Source: Paenibacillus mellifer
Lineage (GTDB): Bacteria; Bacillota; Bacilli; Paenibacillales; Paenibacillaceae
DNA length: 64,000 nucleotides
Direction of reading: 5' to 3'
Assembly (NCBI RefSeq): GCF_023195895.1
Contig: NZ_JALPRK010000001.1
Location: 124,001 to 188,000, forward strand
The notes beneath the pieces are model-generated. The model worked only from the letters and a program-made list of their open reading frames with translations, was not told the DNA's origin and did no database searches. The translations under genes and the position numbers were made by a program. This document shows, in pieces, positions 35,830-44,452 of this stretch. Positions within the stretch are counted from its first letter, which is position 1, and each line of letters opens with the position of its first letter.

Positions 35830-38800
35830 TTACCGGATCACGATTTTGTGAACCACGCTGCTCACCGCGCCGTCGTCATCGGTCACCGTCAAGGTGACGG
35901 TGTGCCCGCCGGCGGCGGAGAAGCGGTGTTTGACTTTGGGGCCGAGCTCGGTGCCGCCGTCGCTGAACATCCAGCTATAGCGGACGATGCGGCCGTCGGC
36001 ATCCGAAGAGGCAGAACCGTCAAAGTCGATTTGCTTATTCTTGGCCGCACGCTCCACGGCATCGATCACCGCAACCGGGAGGGCGTTCGGCGTGTTTCCC
36101 GGATCCTCTCCGGGATCCTCACCCGGATCTTCGCCCGGCGCGCTGACGAACAAGCGGCCCGGTGCCTGGAAGTCCCCGATGTTCCCCGCTGCGTCCCGAA
36201 TCGTGACCACGATTAGGCCGCCTTCCAGTACCAGCGATGCGGGTGTCGTATACGTTCCTTCATAATGACCCGGTGTGGTTTCCGTGATCGGGATCCCGTT
36301 GCCCGTACCGCCGGATAACGACAGCGGTAATTCGATGCGGAACGAAGCCGTTAGTCCCGGAACGCTGTCAAAGGATACCGACAACGCTTCTCCTGCCGTC
36401 AAATGCACGTCCTCTGCCGGCGACAGATTAGCGACCTCCGGCAGCTCCGTATCCACGTATACGGTCCGAGTGACCGTTGTTTCGTTCCCCGCGAGGTCAG
36501 ACGCGGTAACGGTGATCAGATTCTCGCCGGAATTGATCAGCATGCGGTACGCAAACGCGCCGCCGCCTTCCAGCGGAACCTCCTGACCGTTGACCGTCAG
36601 CTTGCTCATGAACTCATCGAGTGCCGAACCCGTTACATTCAGCACTTCCGAATTGGTGCGGAAGCCATCCACGGGGGAAACGACATCGAGTTCCGGAGCT
36701 GCGGTATCCAGCGTAACCGTAACCGGCTGCGAACGGTCGGTTGTTTTTCCGTTCACGATCACTTCTGCAGACAAGGCGTTGGCTCCGTCATGCAGCTCAA
36801 TCGGCAGGCTGAACTGCCCGTTTTCAACCGTGGCTTCACCCGCGAGCTCGGTGCCGTTATATACTTTAACGTCGGCGTTGTTGGCTGGCGAGGTTCCAGT
36901 GACGGTGAAGGTGGATTGATTCGTGTAAGCACCGTCCGTCGGCGACGTAATGGCCGGCGCGTTCACCGGATAACGCACGATGGCGCGAATCATGTAGTTG
37001 CCTTCTTCTTCGTCTGTCAAGCCCCACGTTCCGCTGATCCGATTCCAGCTGCGGTGGGCGTTCGGGCTGGTCTCATCGGTGGCTACCCCCGGAGCGCTCG
37101 TTCCGGCTAAGGTTTGAATGTACACGATGTAGAAGTCGCCTTCGACGGTAACCGGTTCCGGCAGCTCGAGCACGGTCCATTGGTCGTTCCGCAGCGCGGT
37201 GCCGTCAAACGGACCGGCTAATTGCCGCCCGGGCGCCCCGTCAGGGCCGGATGCATCGTATACGGCGTACTGGAAGGCGGTACCGCCCGGAACCGGCCAT
37301 TCGGTATTCCAGAATCGGATCGACGCGCCAGTGACTTGCACTGCGCCGGCTTCCGGCGTCATGCGTACAGCCCAGGCGTTGTTCGCCGCGTTGAAGGCCC
37401 AGGCATTCTCCGCCGTACCATCATCGTAGGCGATTTCGCCCGGCAAGCCCACGAACGGCTTGAGCGCCAACGAGCCGTCAGCTGTACTGTTCGGCGGTAC
37501 CGTAACGGTTAGCGTATTCCCGTAATAATCGGCCGCTCTAACCGACAGCGTATAGGTGCCTTCCAGCACCTCGAACGAGAAGCTGCCGTCAGCTTCGGTC
37601 GATTGAGGGGCAATCGTTGCATCTTCAAGCACCATCACCGTTGCACCTTCAATCGGCGTTCCGGTGCGTTCATCGGTGATCGTCCCGCTGAGCGTCCCCT
37701 TCGGAATCGGCTGCAGGTTGAAGTTCACCTTGGCGTTCGTCTGATCGGCAATAGTAACATTTGCGGTTTGCGGATAAAATCCATAGGCTTCCGCTTTCAG
37801 CGTGTAATCCCCGGCGACGTGATTCAAGCTGTACCGCCCGGTGGCGGGATCGGTTTTCACCGAGCGCCCGGTTTCCAGCACGGTCACGGTTGCGCTGGCC
37901 GGCAGACTGCTGATGCCGATGTCTCCGGCAGGCTTCGCTTGCTTCACGAGCTGCTCGTATTCGGTCTTGCTCGTACGGAGCAGCTTGTAGGCAGGCCCGG
38001 ATTTCACGGCTTTGTCCGCTTTCATTCCTGCTTCGCCAAGCACATTTTGCGTTACCAGAGATCCCGGCGTAGACGCGCTTAGGACCTGAACGTTGTCGAT
38101 GTACCAACCGGATTTCACGACGCTGCCGTCCGTTGTTAATCGGAATCGCACCTTCACTTGTTCTCCAGCGTAAGCATCAAGGTTGTAGTAAACCGCGCTC
38201 CACTGCTTGCCGCTGGTGTTATGCGAGAATTTGCCCAGCTCGTTCCACGTATTCCCGCCGTCGGAGCTGATCTCCACGTAGCCGTTATCATAATTGGTTT
38301 CGATTTCGAACCACTGATCAAACAGCAGCGTGGCATTATTGACGTTGCCCAAATCGATCGTCGGGGAGACGAGGGAAGCATTTGCTCCATTCTCATAGCT
38401 ATTGTCGAGATCGGTTCCCCATACGTTTGGTACGGATACGGCTGCAGCTGGTCCGGGTTCCACAGGCGTGCCGCGTTCCCATTCGTCCCGCGTTCCGCTA
38501 TGTGTCCAGCCGTTATCGCTGCTGCCGTCGAAGTTGTCGCTGAATACCGTCGCCGGACGCACGACCGTCAGCTCCAGCTCGTTGGACTTGGCGCTTTCAT
38601 TGTCGCTGTAATCCGTAGCGGCAACCACGTAATAGTAGGTTTGATCAGTCTCGGTCGTCGTATCGGTAAATTCCGTTTGCATGGTTGTACCGAGGGCCTC
38701 ATAACCGAATCCCGATGTGGTCGAGCGGTAGACGGTGTACAGCTTCACGTCTTCATCGGGAGATGGAGACCAGGACAGTTCGGCACTGCCGGCGAAGTTA

Positions 38801-41286
38801 ACGGAGCCGGTCAGATCGACGGGTGCTTCAGGTGCCGAGGTGTCAGGTGCCTGCAGAGAAAGGTTGTCCAGGTACCATCCGGCTTTCTGAACGGAGCTAT
38901 CAGTGCTCAGCCCAAACTGCAAGTAAATCTGCTCGCCGGCATAATCGCGCAGGTCCAGGTATTGCGTCTTCCAGCCGCCGCTTGTGCCGGTGAATTCCGC
39001 CAGCGGGACGAAAGTGTAATCGGTGTCCAAGGAAGCGATGTACAATGTGCCGAAATCGCGGCCAGCTTCCAGGTCATACCATTGTTTAAAAGAAAGCAAC
39101 GCCCCCTGCGGGCTATCCGTTAAATCGATCGGCGGCATTAGCAGATAGGAGTTCGCGCCGGAGGCGTAGCTGCCGGACAGATTGCTGGCGTACACCTTCT
39201 CGCCGGAATAGGCGCTGCCCGGTCCGCTGGTTGGGGTCCCCCAAGCCCAGGTATTCCCGGTTCCGCCAGACATGAATCCGGTAACGTCCGTCTCAAAGTC
39301 CTGCGAATAACCGGGTTCGATGCCGGCCGACACCGTTACGGCATACGGCTTGCTGTCAAACCCGTTGTTGCCGAAGTCGTTCACCCGGATGTAATATTCA
39401 AGCCCAGCTGTCCCGATCAGGAAGGCGGGTACGGTGGTTTCATATACCCCGTCCTTCTCGTTTCCGGAGATCCGTTTTGCCGGAAGATATAAATAATGGC
39501 TGGTTCCTGCTTCTTTGGCATAAAACTCGACCGACGTGACGGCCACCTCGTCGCTCACATGAGCGGATAACGTCACATCAAAGCCTTCATATACTAAAGT
39601 AGGCGGCGTATGCTCCAGGACCGGTTCGTCCAAGTCTTCCCCGGCCGTTACCACGCGCCCGGAGACGGTGCCAACCCCCTCGAGGACGGAGCCAACGGCG
39701 TCCAGCGCATTCACGATACCGTAACCGTATCCGTTATTAGGTACCGCCGCATACTCGCCGTCCGTACGCGGCGTGGCCGTGCTGGTCAGGATATCCTCCA
39801 GTTGATCCACCGTGAGGGAGTGGTTCGCCTGAAGCAGCAATGCGGCAATCGCTGTCGTATGCGGACCCGCCATCGAGGTGCCATCCCAGCCGCCCTCATA
39901 GATTCCGCCGGGAACGGAGGAGCGGATGTTCACGCCTGGCGCAGAAACCTCCGGCTTGATTTCATCGTAAGGCGAGGGTCCCCGCAAAGAGAAATCCGCC
40001 AAGTTTCCGTTGATATCCGTGGCGCCGGTTGCGAACGCTTCGGGATAATTGGCCGGTGCGGCTACAGAACCGGGACCGCCGGGGTTGAATTCATCGACGT
40101 TGCCCGCCGAGAACTCGGGGAAGATCTGGGCGCTTCTCCAAGCCTGCACGATCGGGCGGAACCATTCGTCGATGCCAGGTCCCCCGCCCCATGAGTTGTT
40201 AACCACATCGGGAGCCAGCTCTGGATGGAGATTTCCTTCAGAATCCTCCGGGGCGAGCAGCCATTGACCGCCATCCAGGATGATCGCATCCGTGGTGGAC
40301 GGGTTAAAGATACGTACGGCGATCCATTTGGCCCCAGGTGCGACGCCGATCTGGTTTGAGCCGTCCGGCTCCGAGCCAACCATCGTCCCCATGGTGTGCG
40401 TACCGTGGCCGTGGCCATCCGTTGGCAGCGTAGCATGGCTATGCGGATCGTACCAGCTGAGCTCGGGATCAACAATATTGCCCGAGGCATCGAATCCGCG
40501 CCATTTGCTTCTTAAGGCCGGGTGGTTCAACTCGACGCCGGTATCGAGGTTGGCGACAACGATGCCTGTCCCGTCGATGCCCATATTCCAAACCTCAGGG
40601 GCATTCACTTGGGCAATATTCCATTCGACGCTGCTTGGTGTAACGTCCGACGGATTTTTACCTGCACCGTCCAACGGAGACGTCTTTCCGTCGGCCGGGT
40701 TTACGGTTGGCGCCTCAACCGAAGGCGTTACCGGTTCTTTATGGATGTCAACCTTTTGCAGATGACGTTCTTCATTGGGAAGAATCTTTTCCACTTCAGG
40801 AAAAAGAGCGATTTGCTCCAGTACCTCTTTTGTACTTGTCACCGCCATGGCATTTACGATAAAGTAGCTTTGGTAGTCCTTTACGTCTCCGGAATCCTGG
40901 GCTTTCCGCAAGTAGTCCTCCAGCTCGAATTGGGTGCGGGAGGCCGTCTCGCGAAGTGCGCTGACAACGGAAGTCCGGGCGGACAGCTTGGCGGCGGAAG
41001 GAGTAGCTTTCTCCAGCTTCGCTTTTTGGAGAGCCAGCTTGGCGACCGAGGTCGTATCGGCTTGTTCTTTGAGTTTGACTAGGTAGGTGACGAAGTTGTC
41101 CTGCTTAAATTGAGTCTGCAATTTGGCGTCGATTTTGGCTTCGGCCACGTGGGGCGAGATCGACTTCAGGCTGCTTTTTCCTGACACACCACTGCTATCG
41201 GCAGAGGCGACAGGAACGAGGGTCAACGCTAGAAGGATCGACAGGCCAAGCGAGAAAGATTTGCGAAATCTCTTGAGACTTATCAA
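35830..41286 (-). CDS. Large secreted S8 (subtilisin-like) serine protease, bacillopeptidase F-type
   Basis: 1818-aa exported protease. Signal peptide: KRFRKSFSLGLSILLALTLVPVASA. An I9-type propeptide follows (FVTYLVKLKEQAD to about residue 175). Peptidase S8 triad: Asp248 (ANLDTGVE), His294 (GHGTHTMG), Ser471 (GTSMAGPH). Then two immune-inhibitor-A-like beta-sandwich repeats (QDFETDVTGF, DNFDGSSDNGW) flanking an FN3 domain, two carboxypeptidase-regulatory-like repeats, bacterial Ig-like repeats, an EDPGEDPGEDPG linker and a C-terminal PKD domain. There is no SLH or sortase anchor. Start chosen: TTG 41286, 8 nt after AAGGGAG; GTG 41295 or TTG 41343 are alternatives. Probably a scavenging protease with substrate- or wall-binding modules. 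Confidence 0.9.
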   Translation of the reverse strand: MISLKRFRKSFSLGLSILLALTLVPVASADSSGVSGKSSLKSISPHVAEAKIDAKLQTQFKQDNFVTYLVKLKEQADTTSVAKLALQKAKLEKATPSAAKLSARTSVVSALRETASRTQFELEDYLRKAQDSGDVKDYQSYFIVNAMAVTSTKEVLEQIALFPEVEKILPNEERHLQKVDIHKEPVTPSVEAPTVNPADGKTSPLDGAGKNPSDVTPSSVEWNIAQVNAPEVWNMGIDGTGIVVANLDTGVELNHPALRSKWRGFDASGNIVDPELSWYDPHSHATLPTDGHGHGTHTMGTMVGSEPDGSNQIGVAPGAKWIAVRIFNPSTTDAIILDGGQWLLAPEDSEGNLHPELAPDVVNNSWGGGPGIDEWFRPIVQAWRSAQIFPEFSAGNVDEFNPGGPGSVAAPANYPEAFATGATDINGNLADFSLRGPSPYDEIKPEVSAPGVNIRSSVPGGIYEGGWDGTSMAGPHTTAIAALLLQANHSLTVDQLEDILTSTATPRTDGEYAAVPNNGYGYGIVNALDAVGSVLEGVGTVSGRVVTAGEDLDEPVLEHTPPTLVYEGFDVTLSAHVSDEVAVTSVEFYAKEAGTSHYLYLPAKRISGNEKDGVYETTVPAFLIGTAGLEYYIRVNDFGNNGFDSKPYAVTVSAGIEPGYSQDFETDVTGFMSGGTGNTWAWGTPTSGPGSAYSGEKVYASNLSGSYASGANSYLLMPPIDLTDSPQGALLSFKQWYDLEAGRDFGTLYIASLDTDYTFVPLAEFTGTSGGWKTQYLDLRDYAGEQIYLQFGLSTDSSVQKAGWYLDNLSLQAPDTSAPEAPVDLTGSVNFAGSAELSWSPSPDEDVKLYTVYRSTTSGFGYEALGTTMQTEFTDTTTETDQTYYYVVAATDYSDNESAKSNELELTVVRPATVFSDNFDGSSDNGWTHSGTRDEWERGTPVEPGPAAAVSVPNVWGTDLDNSYENGANASLVSPTIDLGNVNNATLLFDQWFEIETNYDNGYVEISSDGGNTWNELGKFSHNTSGKQWSAVYYNLDAYAGEQVKVRFRLTTDGSVVKSGWYIDNVQVLSASTPGSLVTQNVLGEAGMKADKAVKSGPAYKLLRTSKTEYEQLVKQAKPAGDIGISSLPASATVTVLETGRSVKTDPATGRYSLNHVAGDYTLKAEAYGFYPQTANVTIADQTNAKVNFNLQPIPKGTLSGTITDERTGTPIEGATVMVLEDATIAPQSTEADGSFSFEVLEGTYTLSVRAADYYGNTLTVTVPPNSTADGSLALKPFVGLPGEIAYDDGTAENAWAFNAANNAWAVRMTPEAGAVQVTGASIRFWNTEWPVPGGTAFQYAVYDASGPDGAPGRQLAGPFDGTALRNDQWTVLELPEPVTVEGDFYIVYIQTLAGTSAPGVATDETSPNAHRSWNRISGTWGLTDEEEGNYMIRAIVRYPVNAPAITSPTDGAYTNQSTFTVTGTSPANNADVKVYNGTELAGEATVENGQFSLPIELHDGANALSAEVIVNGKTTDRSQPVTVTLDTAAPELDVVSPVDGFRTNSEVLNVTGSALDEFMSKLTVNGQEVPLEGGGAFAYRMLINSGENLITVTASDLAGNETTVTRTVYVDTELPEVANLSPAEDVHLTAGEALSVSFDSVPGLTASFRIELPLSLSGGTGNGIPITETTPGHYEGTYTTPASLVLEGGLIVVTIRDAAGNIGDFQAPGRLFVSAPGEDPGEDPGEDPGNTPNALPVAVIDAVERAAKNKQIDFDGSASSDADGRIVRYSWMFSDGGTELGPKVKHRFSAAGGHTVTLTVTDDDGAVSSVVHKIVIR

Positions 41287-41308
41287 CTTCTTCACTCCCT
41301 TTATTAGG

Positions 41309-41359
41309 TTATAAAGTCCAACTGCATCCTTCGAACCGAGCAAATGTCCCTTTGTTCAT
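41309..41359 (-). CDS. Possible 16-aa leader ORF before the protease
   Basis: ATG 41359 lies directly behind AGGAGGTG and opens 16 codons ending TAA at 41311-41309, 23 bp before the protease start. The spacing from AGGAGG to ATG is only 2 nt, which argues against strong initiation. The best ribosome site in the region is otherwise unused, so I record it as a weak candidate leader peptide. Confidence 0.2.
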   Translation of the reverse strand: MNKGTFARFEGCSWTL

Positions 41360-41494
41360 CACCTCCTAAATCGAAGTCGTAAAGCCAATGCGAGAAAGCC
41401 ATGGTGGATGTGAGTTTGAAATCGTAGGTGTGGAGCGAGCGGGTAATAGTTGACGCAGGTCGTCTAGATGTGAAGGAAAGTTGACGCGGAGTGC

Positions 41495-41525
41495 ACCTTA
41501 TTTTCAACAATTCATAAAATAAGGT
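41495..41525. promoter_or_regulatory. Palindrome in the protease 5' leader
   Basis: ACCTTATTTT (41495-41504) and AAAATAAGGT (41516-41525) are perfect inverted 10-mers with an 11-nt loop. They lie downstream of the candidate protease promoter, so they would be in the mRNA leader. The arm sequence resembles the AAATAAGG hairpin family but with reversed polarity. Confidence 0.55.
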
Positions 41526-41547
41526 AAAATCTGGAGTTGTTAGAGAC

Positions 41548-41576
41548 AGTATATATCTGTAAATTTAAGGGTACAA
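41548..41576 (-). promoter_or_regulatory. Candidate promoter of the protease gene
   Basis: On the minus strand TTGTAC (41576-41571) and TATACT (41553-41548) are separated by 17 bp. The surrounding 41520-41640 is very AT-rich. Confidence 0.4.
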
Positions 41577-41671
41577 GTGGTCATATATGAAAAATATACA
41601 TATTTTCACATAAAAATAGGAAAATATGACTAGAATAGATTGACGAAAACCGGAATGTTATGTAAGTTATC

Positions 41672-41700
41672 TTGACATCTTGCTAACTTCGTTTTACATT
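41672..41700 (+). promoter_or_regulatory. Promoter of the glycine riboswitch and serine dehydratase operon
   Basis: A perfect TTGACA (41672-41677), 17-bp spacer and TACATT (41695-41700). Transcription would start near 41707, just ahead of the riboswitch. Confidence 0.75.
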
Positions 41701-41715
41701 AGTACAAATTCATAC

Positions 41716-41946
41716 AGGCGAATGAGGATGATGGGAGAGTCCGCAGGGTGAACCGGAAGGGGAGCCAAGGAGCGGCACCGAAGGAGCAAAGGGCCGATTC
41801 TGCAAACCGGCAGCCGAATCTCTCAGGTACAAGGACCATGATCGGACGCCACTCTGGAGAGAGCGAACAGCCACCCAAGAGGTACATGGAGCCGGATAAA
41901 TGGTCTTCCGGGGACATTAAACTTTCAGGTAACGGGGACAGAGCGA
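41716..41946 (+). ncRNA. Tandem glycine riboswitch (gcvT motif)
   Basis: Two glycine aptamers in series. Aptamer I: GGGAGAG (41733-41739), CACCGAAGGAGCAAA near 41776-41790 and GAATCTCTCAGGTAC (41816-41830). Aptamer II: ACTCTGGAGAG (41851-41861), CCACCCAAGAGGT near 41871-41883 and AAACTTTCAGGT (41919-41930). These conserved blocks match those of the Bacillus subtilis gcvT riboswitch, including the second aptamer's variant CCACCAAAGG core. A terminator follows at once, so glycine binding probably allows read-through. The controlled operon is L-serine dehydratase, not the glycine cleavage system. Confidence 0.93.
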
Positions 41947-41979
41947 AAGGCAGCAGCCTTTTTGCCCTGTCTCTTTTTT
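41936..41979 (+). terminator. Riboswitch-controlled terminator
   Basis: GGACAGAGCGAAAGGC pairs with GCCTTTTTGCCCTGTC around AGCA, followed by CTCTTTTTT. Its 5' arm includes the closing bases of aptamer II, giving the mutually exclusive fold needed for glycine control. Confidence 0.85.
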
Positions 41980-42028
41980 GTGATAGGCTGGCGGGTAATC
42001 CGGATTGTAAATAAGGGAGAGATGATCC

Positions 42029-42700
42029 ATGCGATTCAAAAATGTATTCTCCATCATCGGACCAGCGATGATCGGGCCTTCCAGTTCGCATACGGCCGGG
42101 GCCGTGCGGATTGGACGATTTGCTCGTCAACTGCTCGGGGATTTGCCAGCCCAAGCGGCGATTTGCTTCTACGGCTCCTTTGCTGAAACGTACAGCGGTC
42201 ACGGCACCGATTTGGCTGTGGTCGGCGGCATCCTCGACTACCTCACGGACGATGAGCGAATTCGTCATTCGCTTCAGGACGCCGCAGAGCAGGGGATCAA
42301 GGTGACCTTCTCCACGGGGGTCCAACCTGGGGCTCATCCGAATACGGTGAAAATCAAATTAACCGGCGCAGACGGCCGGCATACGGAAGTGACGGGAGCT
42401 TCCATCGGCGGCGGGACGATCGTCATTCGCAGTATTGACGGGTTTGAGGTGAAATGCTCGGGCGAGCTGCCGACCCTCGTTGTATCCCATACCGATCGGC
42501 AAGGGGTTCTGGCGGGCATTACCGCCTTGTTCAGCCGGGAATACGTCAATATCGGCTACATCATAACCGATCGGAAGGGGCGCACCGGCGAGGCGTTGAC
42601 CGTCGTGGAAGCTGACTCTTCCATCCCGCCGGAATTAATGGAGGCGATCAGCTTCTTGGAGCATGTCAGCCAAGTGGCCTATATCGATTTGACGAGATAA
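42029..42700 (+). CDS. sdaAB: L-serine ammonia-lyase, iron-sulfur-dependent, beta subunit
   Basis: 223-aa subunit of the [4Fe-4S] L-serine dehydratase, which converts serine to pyruvate and ammonia. The SDH beta fold opens with RFKNVFSIIGPAMIGPSSSHTAGAVRIGRFARQL, the family signature. A C-terminal ACT domain (about 148-222, TLVVSHTDRQGVLAGITALFSR) may bind serine. ATG 42029 follows AAGGGAGAG. It is the first gene of a two-gene operon downstream of the glycine riboswitch. Confidence 0.96.
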   Translation: MRFKNVFSIIGPAMIGPSSSHTAGAVRIGRFARQLLGDLPAQAAICFYGSFAETYSGHGTDLAVVGGILDYLTDDERIRHSLQDAAEQGIKVTFSTGVQPGAHPNTVKIKLTGADGRHTEVTGASIGGGTIVIRSIDGFEVKCSGELPTLVVSHTDRQGVLAGITALFSREYVNIGYIITDRKGRTGEALTVVEADSSIPPELMEAISFLEHVSQVAYIDLTR

Positions 42701-42716
42701 GAAAGGAGCAGGCGCG

Positions 42717-43598
42717 ATGCGATTTAAAAATTTGCGGGAGCTGGTCGAGTTATGCGGGCGGGAATCCCAGACGATTTCCGGGATCATGATTCAGGATCAG
42801 GCGGCGGAGAGCGGGCAATCGGAGGCGGAGATTCTGGCCGCCATGAACGAATACTATCAAATTATGAAATCGGCGGTACACAAGGGGCTGACGGAGGACA
42901 TCGTCTCCACCAGCGGCCTGACCGGCGGCGATGCCAAGAGAGTTGAGGCCTACCGCGGTGGCGGGGAAGCATCCGTCGGCGACATCGCATGCCAGGCCAT
43001 GGCTTACGCACTGGCGGTGTCGGAGGTGAACGCCTCGATGGGGCGGATCGTCGCCACGCCAACGGCAGGCTCCTGCGGGATCATCCCGGGCGTGTTCGTC
43101 AGCTCCCAGGAACGCTTTGGCTGGGAGGATGAGCATCTTGTGCGCGGGTTATTCAGTGCCGGGGCCATCGGCTACGTGATCGCCAACAACTCGTTTATTT
43201 CCGGCGCGGAAGGCGGCTGTCAAGCCGAAATTGGTTCGGCGATCGGGATGGCGGCCGGGGCGATGGTCGAGCTGCGCGGCGGGACGCCGGAGCAGGCGGT
43301 GCACGCCGTTGGCCTCGCGCTCAAGAACACGCTGGGCTTGATCTGCGATCCCGTCGGCGGCCTGGTGGAGATTCCCTGCATCGTGCGCAACGGCTTCGGC
43401 GCGGTGAACGCACTGGCCGCCGCGGATATGGCGCTAGCCGGCGTACGTAGCGCCATCCCATCGGACGAAGTCATCGACGTCATGCTGGAGGTCGGCTCGG
43501 CAATGCCTAGCCGTCACCGCGAAACCGCGCAGGGCGGGTTGGCGCAAACGCCAACCGGCCGCAAAATTATGAAGGAGTTGCGGAGTCGGAAAAAGTAA
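42717..43598 (+). CDS. sdaAA: L-serine ammonia-lyase, iron-sulfur-dependent, alpha subunit
   Basis: 293-aa catalytic subunit. Family motifs include GGGEASVGDIACQAMAYAL, PTAGSCGIIPGV, GGCQAEIGSAIGMAAGAMVEL and LICDPVGGLVEIPC, whose cysteines hold the iron-sulfur cluster. ATG 42717 follows GAAAGGAG. With sdaAB and glycine-responsive control, the operon would drain excess glycine to pyruvate after conversion to serine by serine hydroxymethyltransferase (inference; that gene is not in this window). Confidence 0.96.
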   Translation: MRFKNLRELVELCGRESQTISGIMIQDQAAESGQSEAEILAAMNEYYQIMKSAVHKGLTEDIVSTSGLTGGDAKRVEAYRGGGEASVGDIACQAMAYALAVSEVNASMGRIVATPTAGSCGIIPGVFVSSQERFGWEDEHLVRGLFSAGAIGYVIANNSFISGAEGGCQAEIGSAIGMAAGAMVELRGGTPEQAVHAVGLALKNTLGLICDPVGGLVEIPCIVRNGFGAVNALAAADMALAGVRSAIPSDEVIDVMLEVGSAMPSRHRETAQGGLAQTPTGRKIMKELRSRKK

Positions 43599-43627
43599 GA
43601 AAAGTAAAAGTCGCATGTATTTCTTCT

Positions 43628-43664
43628 AAAAACGCCGCTGCCTGTAATCAGGTTGCGGCGTTTT
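43628..43664 (+). terminator. Rho-independent terminator after sdaAA
   Basis: AAAACGCCGC-TG-CCTG pairs with CAGG-TT-GCGGCGTTTT around TAAT. The symmetric A/T flanks allow function on both strands. Confidence 0.9.
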
Positions 43665-43762
43665 CTGTTGGATCTATGTCATAGATCATCCCCTCTCTTC
43701 GATGTTACGTTCATGTATAATTTGCTTGTAGGAATGACCGGAAGGAAAGGAAGTTCGGAATC

Positions 43763-44452
43763 ATGACGAGCATTCTAATTGTGGAAGATGATGTGGGCTT
43801 AAACAAAGGGATCGCATTGACACTAGCGCGGGAAGGAATCGCCGTGGAGCAGGCCTATGATCTGGCGGGGGCGGAAGAAAGGTTTGCGGCAGGCGGGATC
43901 GATCTGGTGCTGCTCGACGTCAGACTGCCGGACGGAAGCGGCCTGGACTTCTGCGCCAAGCTCCGGGAAGTTTCTCGGGTGCCGGTCATCTTCCTGACGG
44001 CGAACGATATGGAGTCCGATATCGTGATGGGCTTCGAGATGGGCGGAGACGACTACATCACGAAACCGTTCAGCCTGATGGTGCTGCGGTCTCGGGTGAT
44101 GGCGGTGCTCCGGCGCTGCGACCTCAGCCGGGAGGATAAAGTGAACCTCGGTTCTCTCACGTTCGACTTTGGCAGGATGGATTACCGAAAGGAAGGCGCG
44201 GCCATCCCGCTGAGTGTGACGGAGCAAAAGCTGCTAAAAGCACTGGTGAACCATCGCGGACAAGTCCTGACCCGGGAGCAGTTGATCTACCTGGTTTGGG
44301 GGCAAGAATCCGAATTTGTGGATGAAAACGCGCTGACCGTCACGATCAAGCGATTGCGGGCCAAAATCGAAGAGGATCCCGCTGCGCCCCAATATATCAA
44401 GACGGTATACGGCTTGGGGTACCTGTGGGCCGACGCGGGGGTGCAGTCATGA
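43763..44452 (+). CDS. OmpR-family response regulator
   Basis: 229-aa regulator. The receiver domain has Asp52 in LVLLDVRLPDGSG and Lys in ITKPFSLMVL; the C-terminal winged helix covers about 130-225 (TEQKLLKALVNHRGQVLTREQL). ATG 43763 follows GGAAAGGAAG; a -10-like TATAAT is at 43716-43721. It overlaps the kinase start (ATGA). With the downstream kinase and ABC transporter it resembles VncR and other peptide-sensing regulators tied to ABC transporters. Confidence 0.93.
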   Translation: MTSILIVEDDVGLNKGIALTLAREGIAVEQAYDLAGAEERFAAGGIDLVLLDVRLPDGSGLDFCAKLREVSRVPVIFLTANDMESDIVMGFEMGGDDYITKPFSLMVLRSRVMAVLRRCDLSREDKVNLGSLTFDFGRMDYRKEGAAIPLSVTEQKLLKALVNHRGQVLTREQLIYLVWGQESEFVDENALTVTIKRLRAKIEEDPAAPQYIKTVYGLGYLWADAGVQS

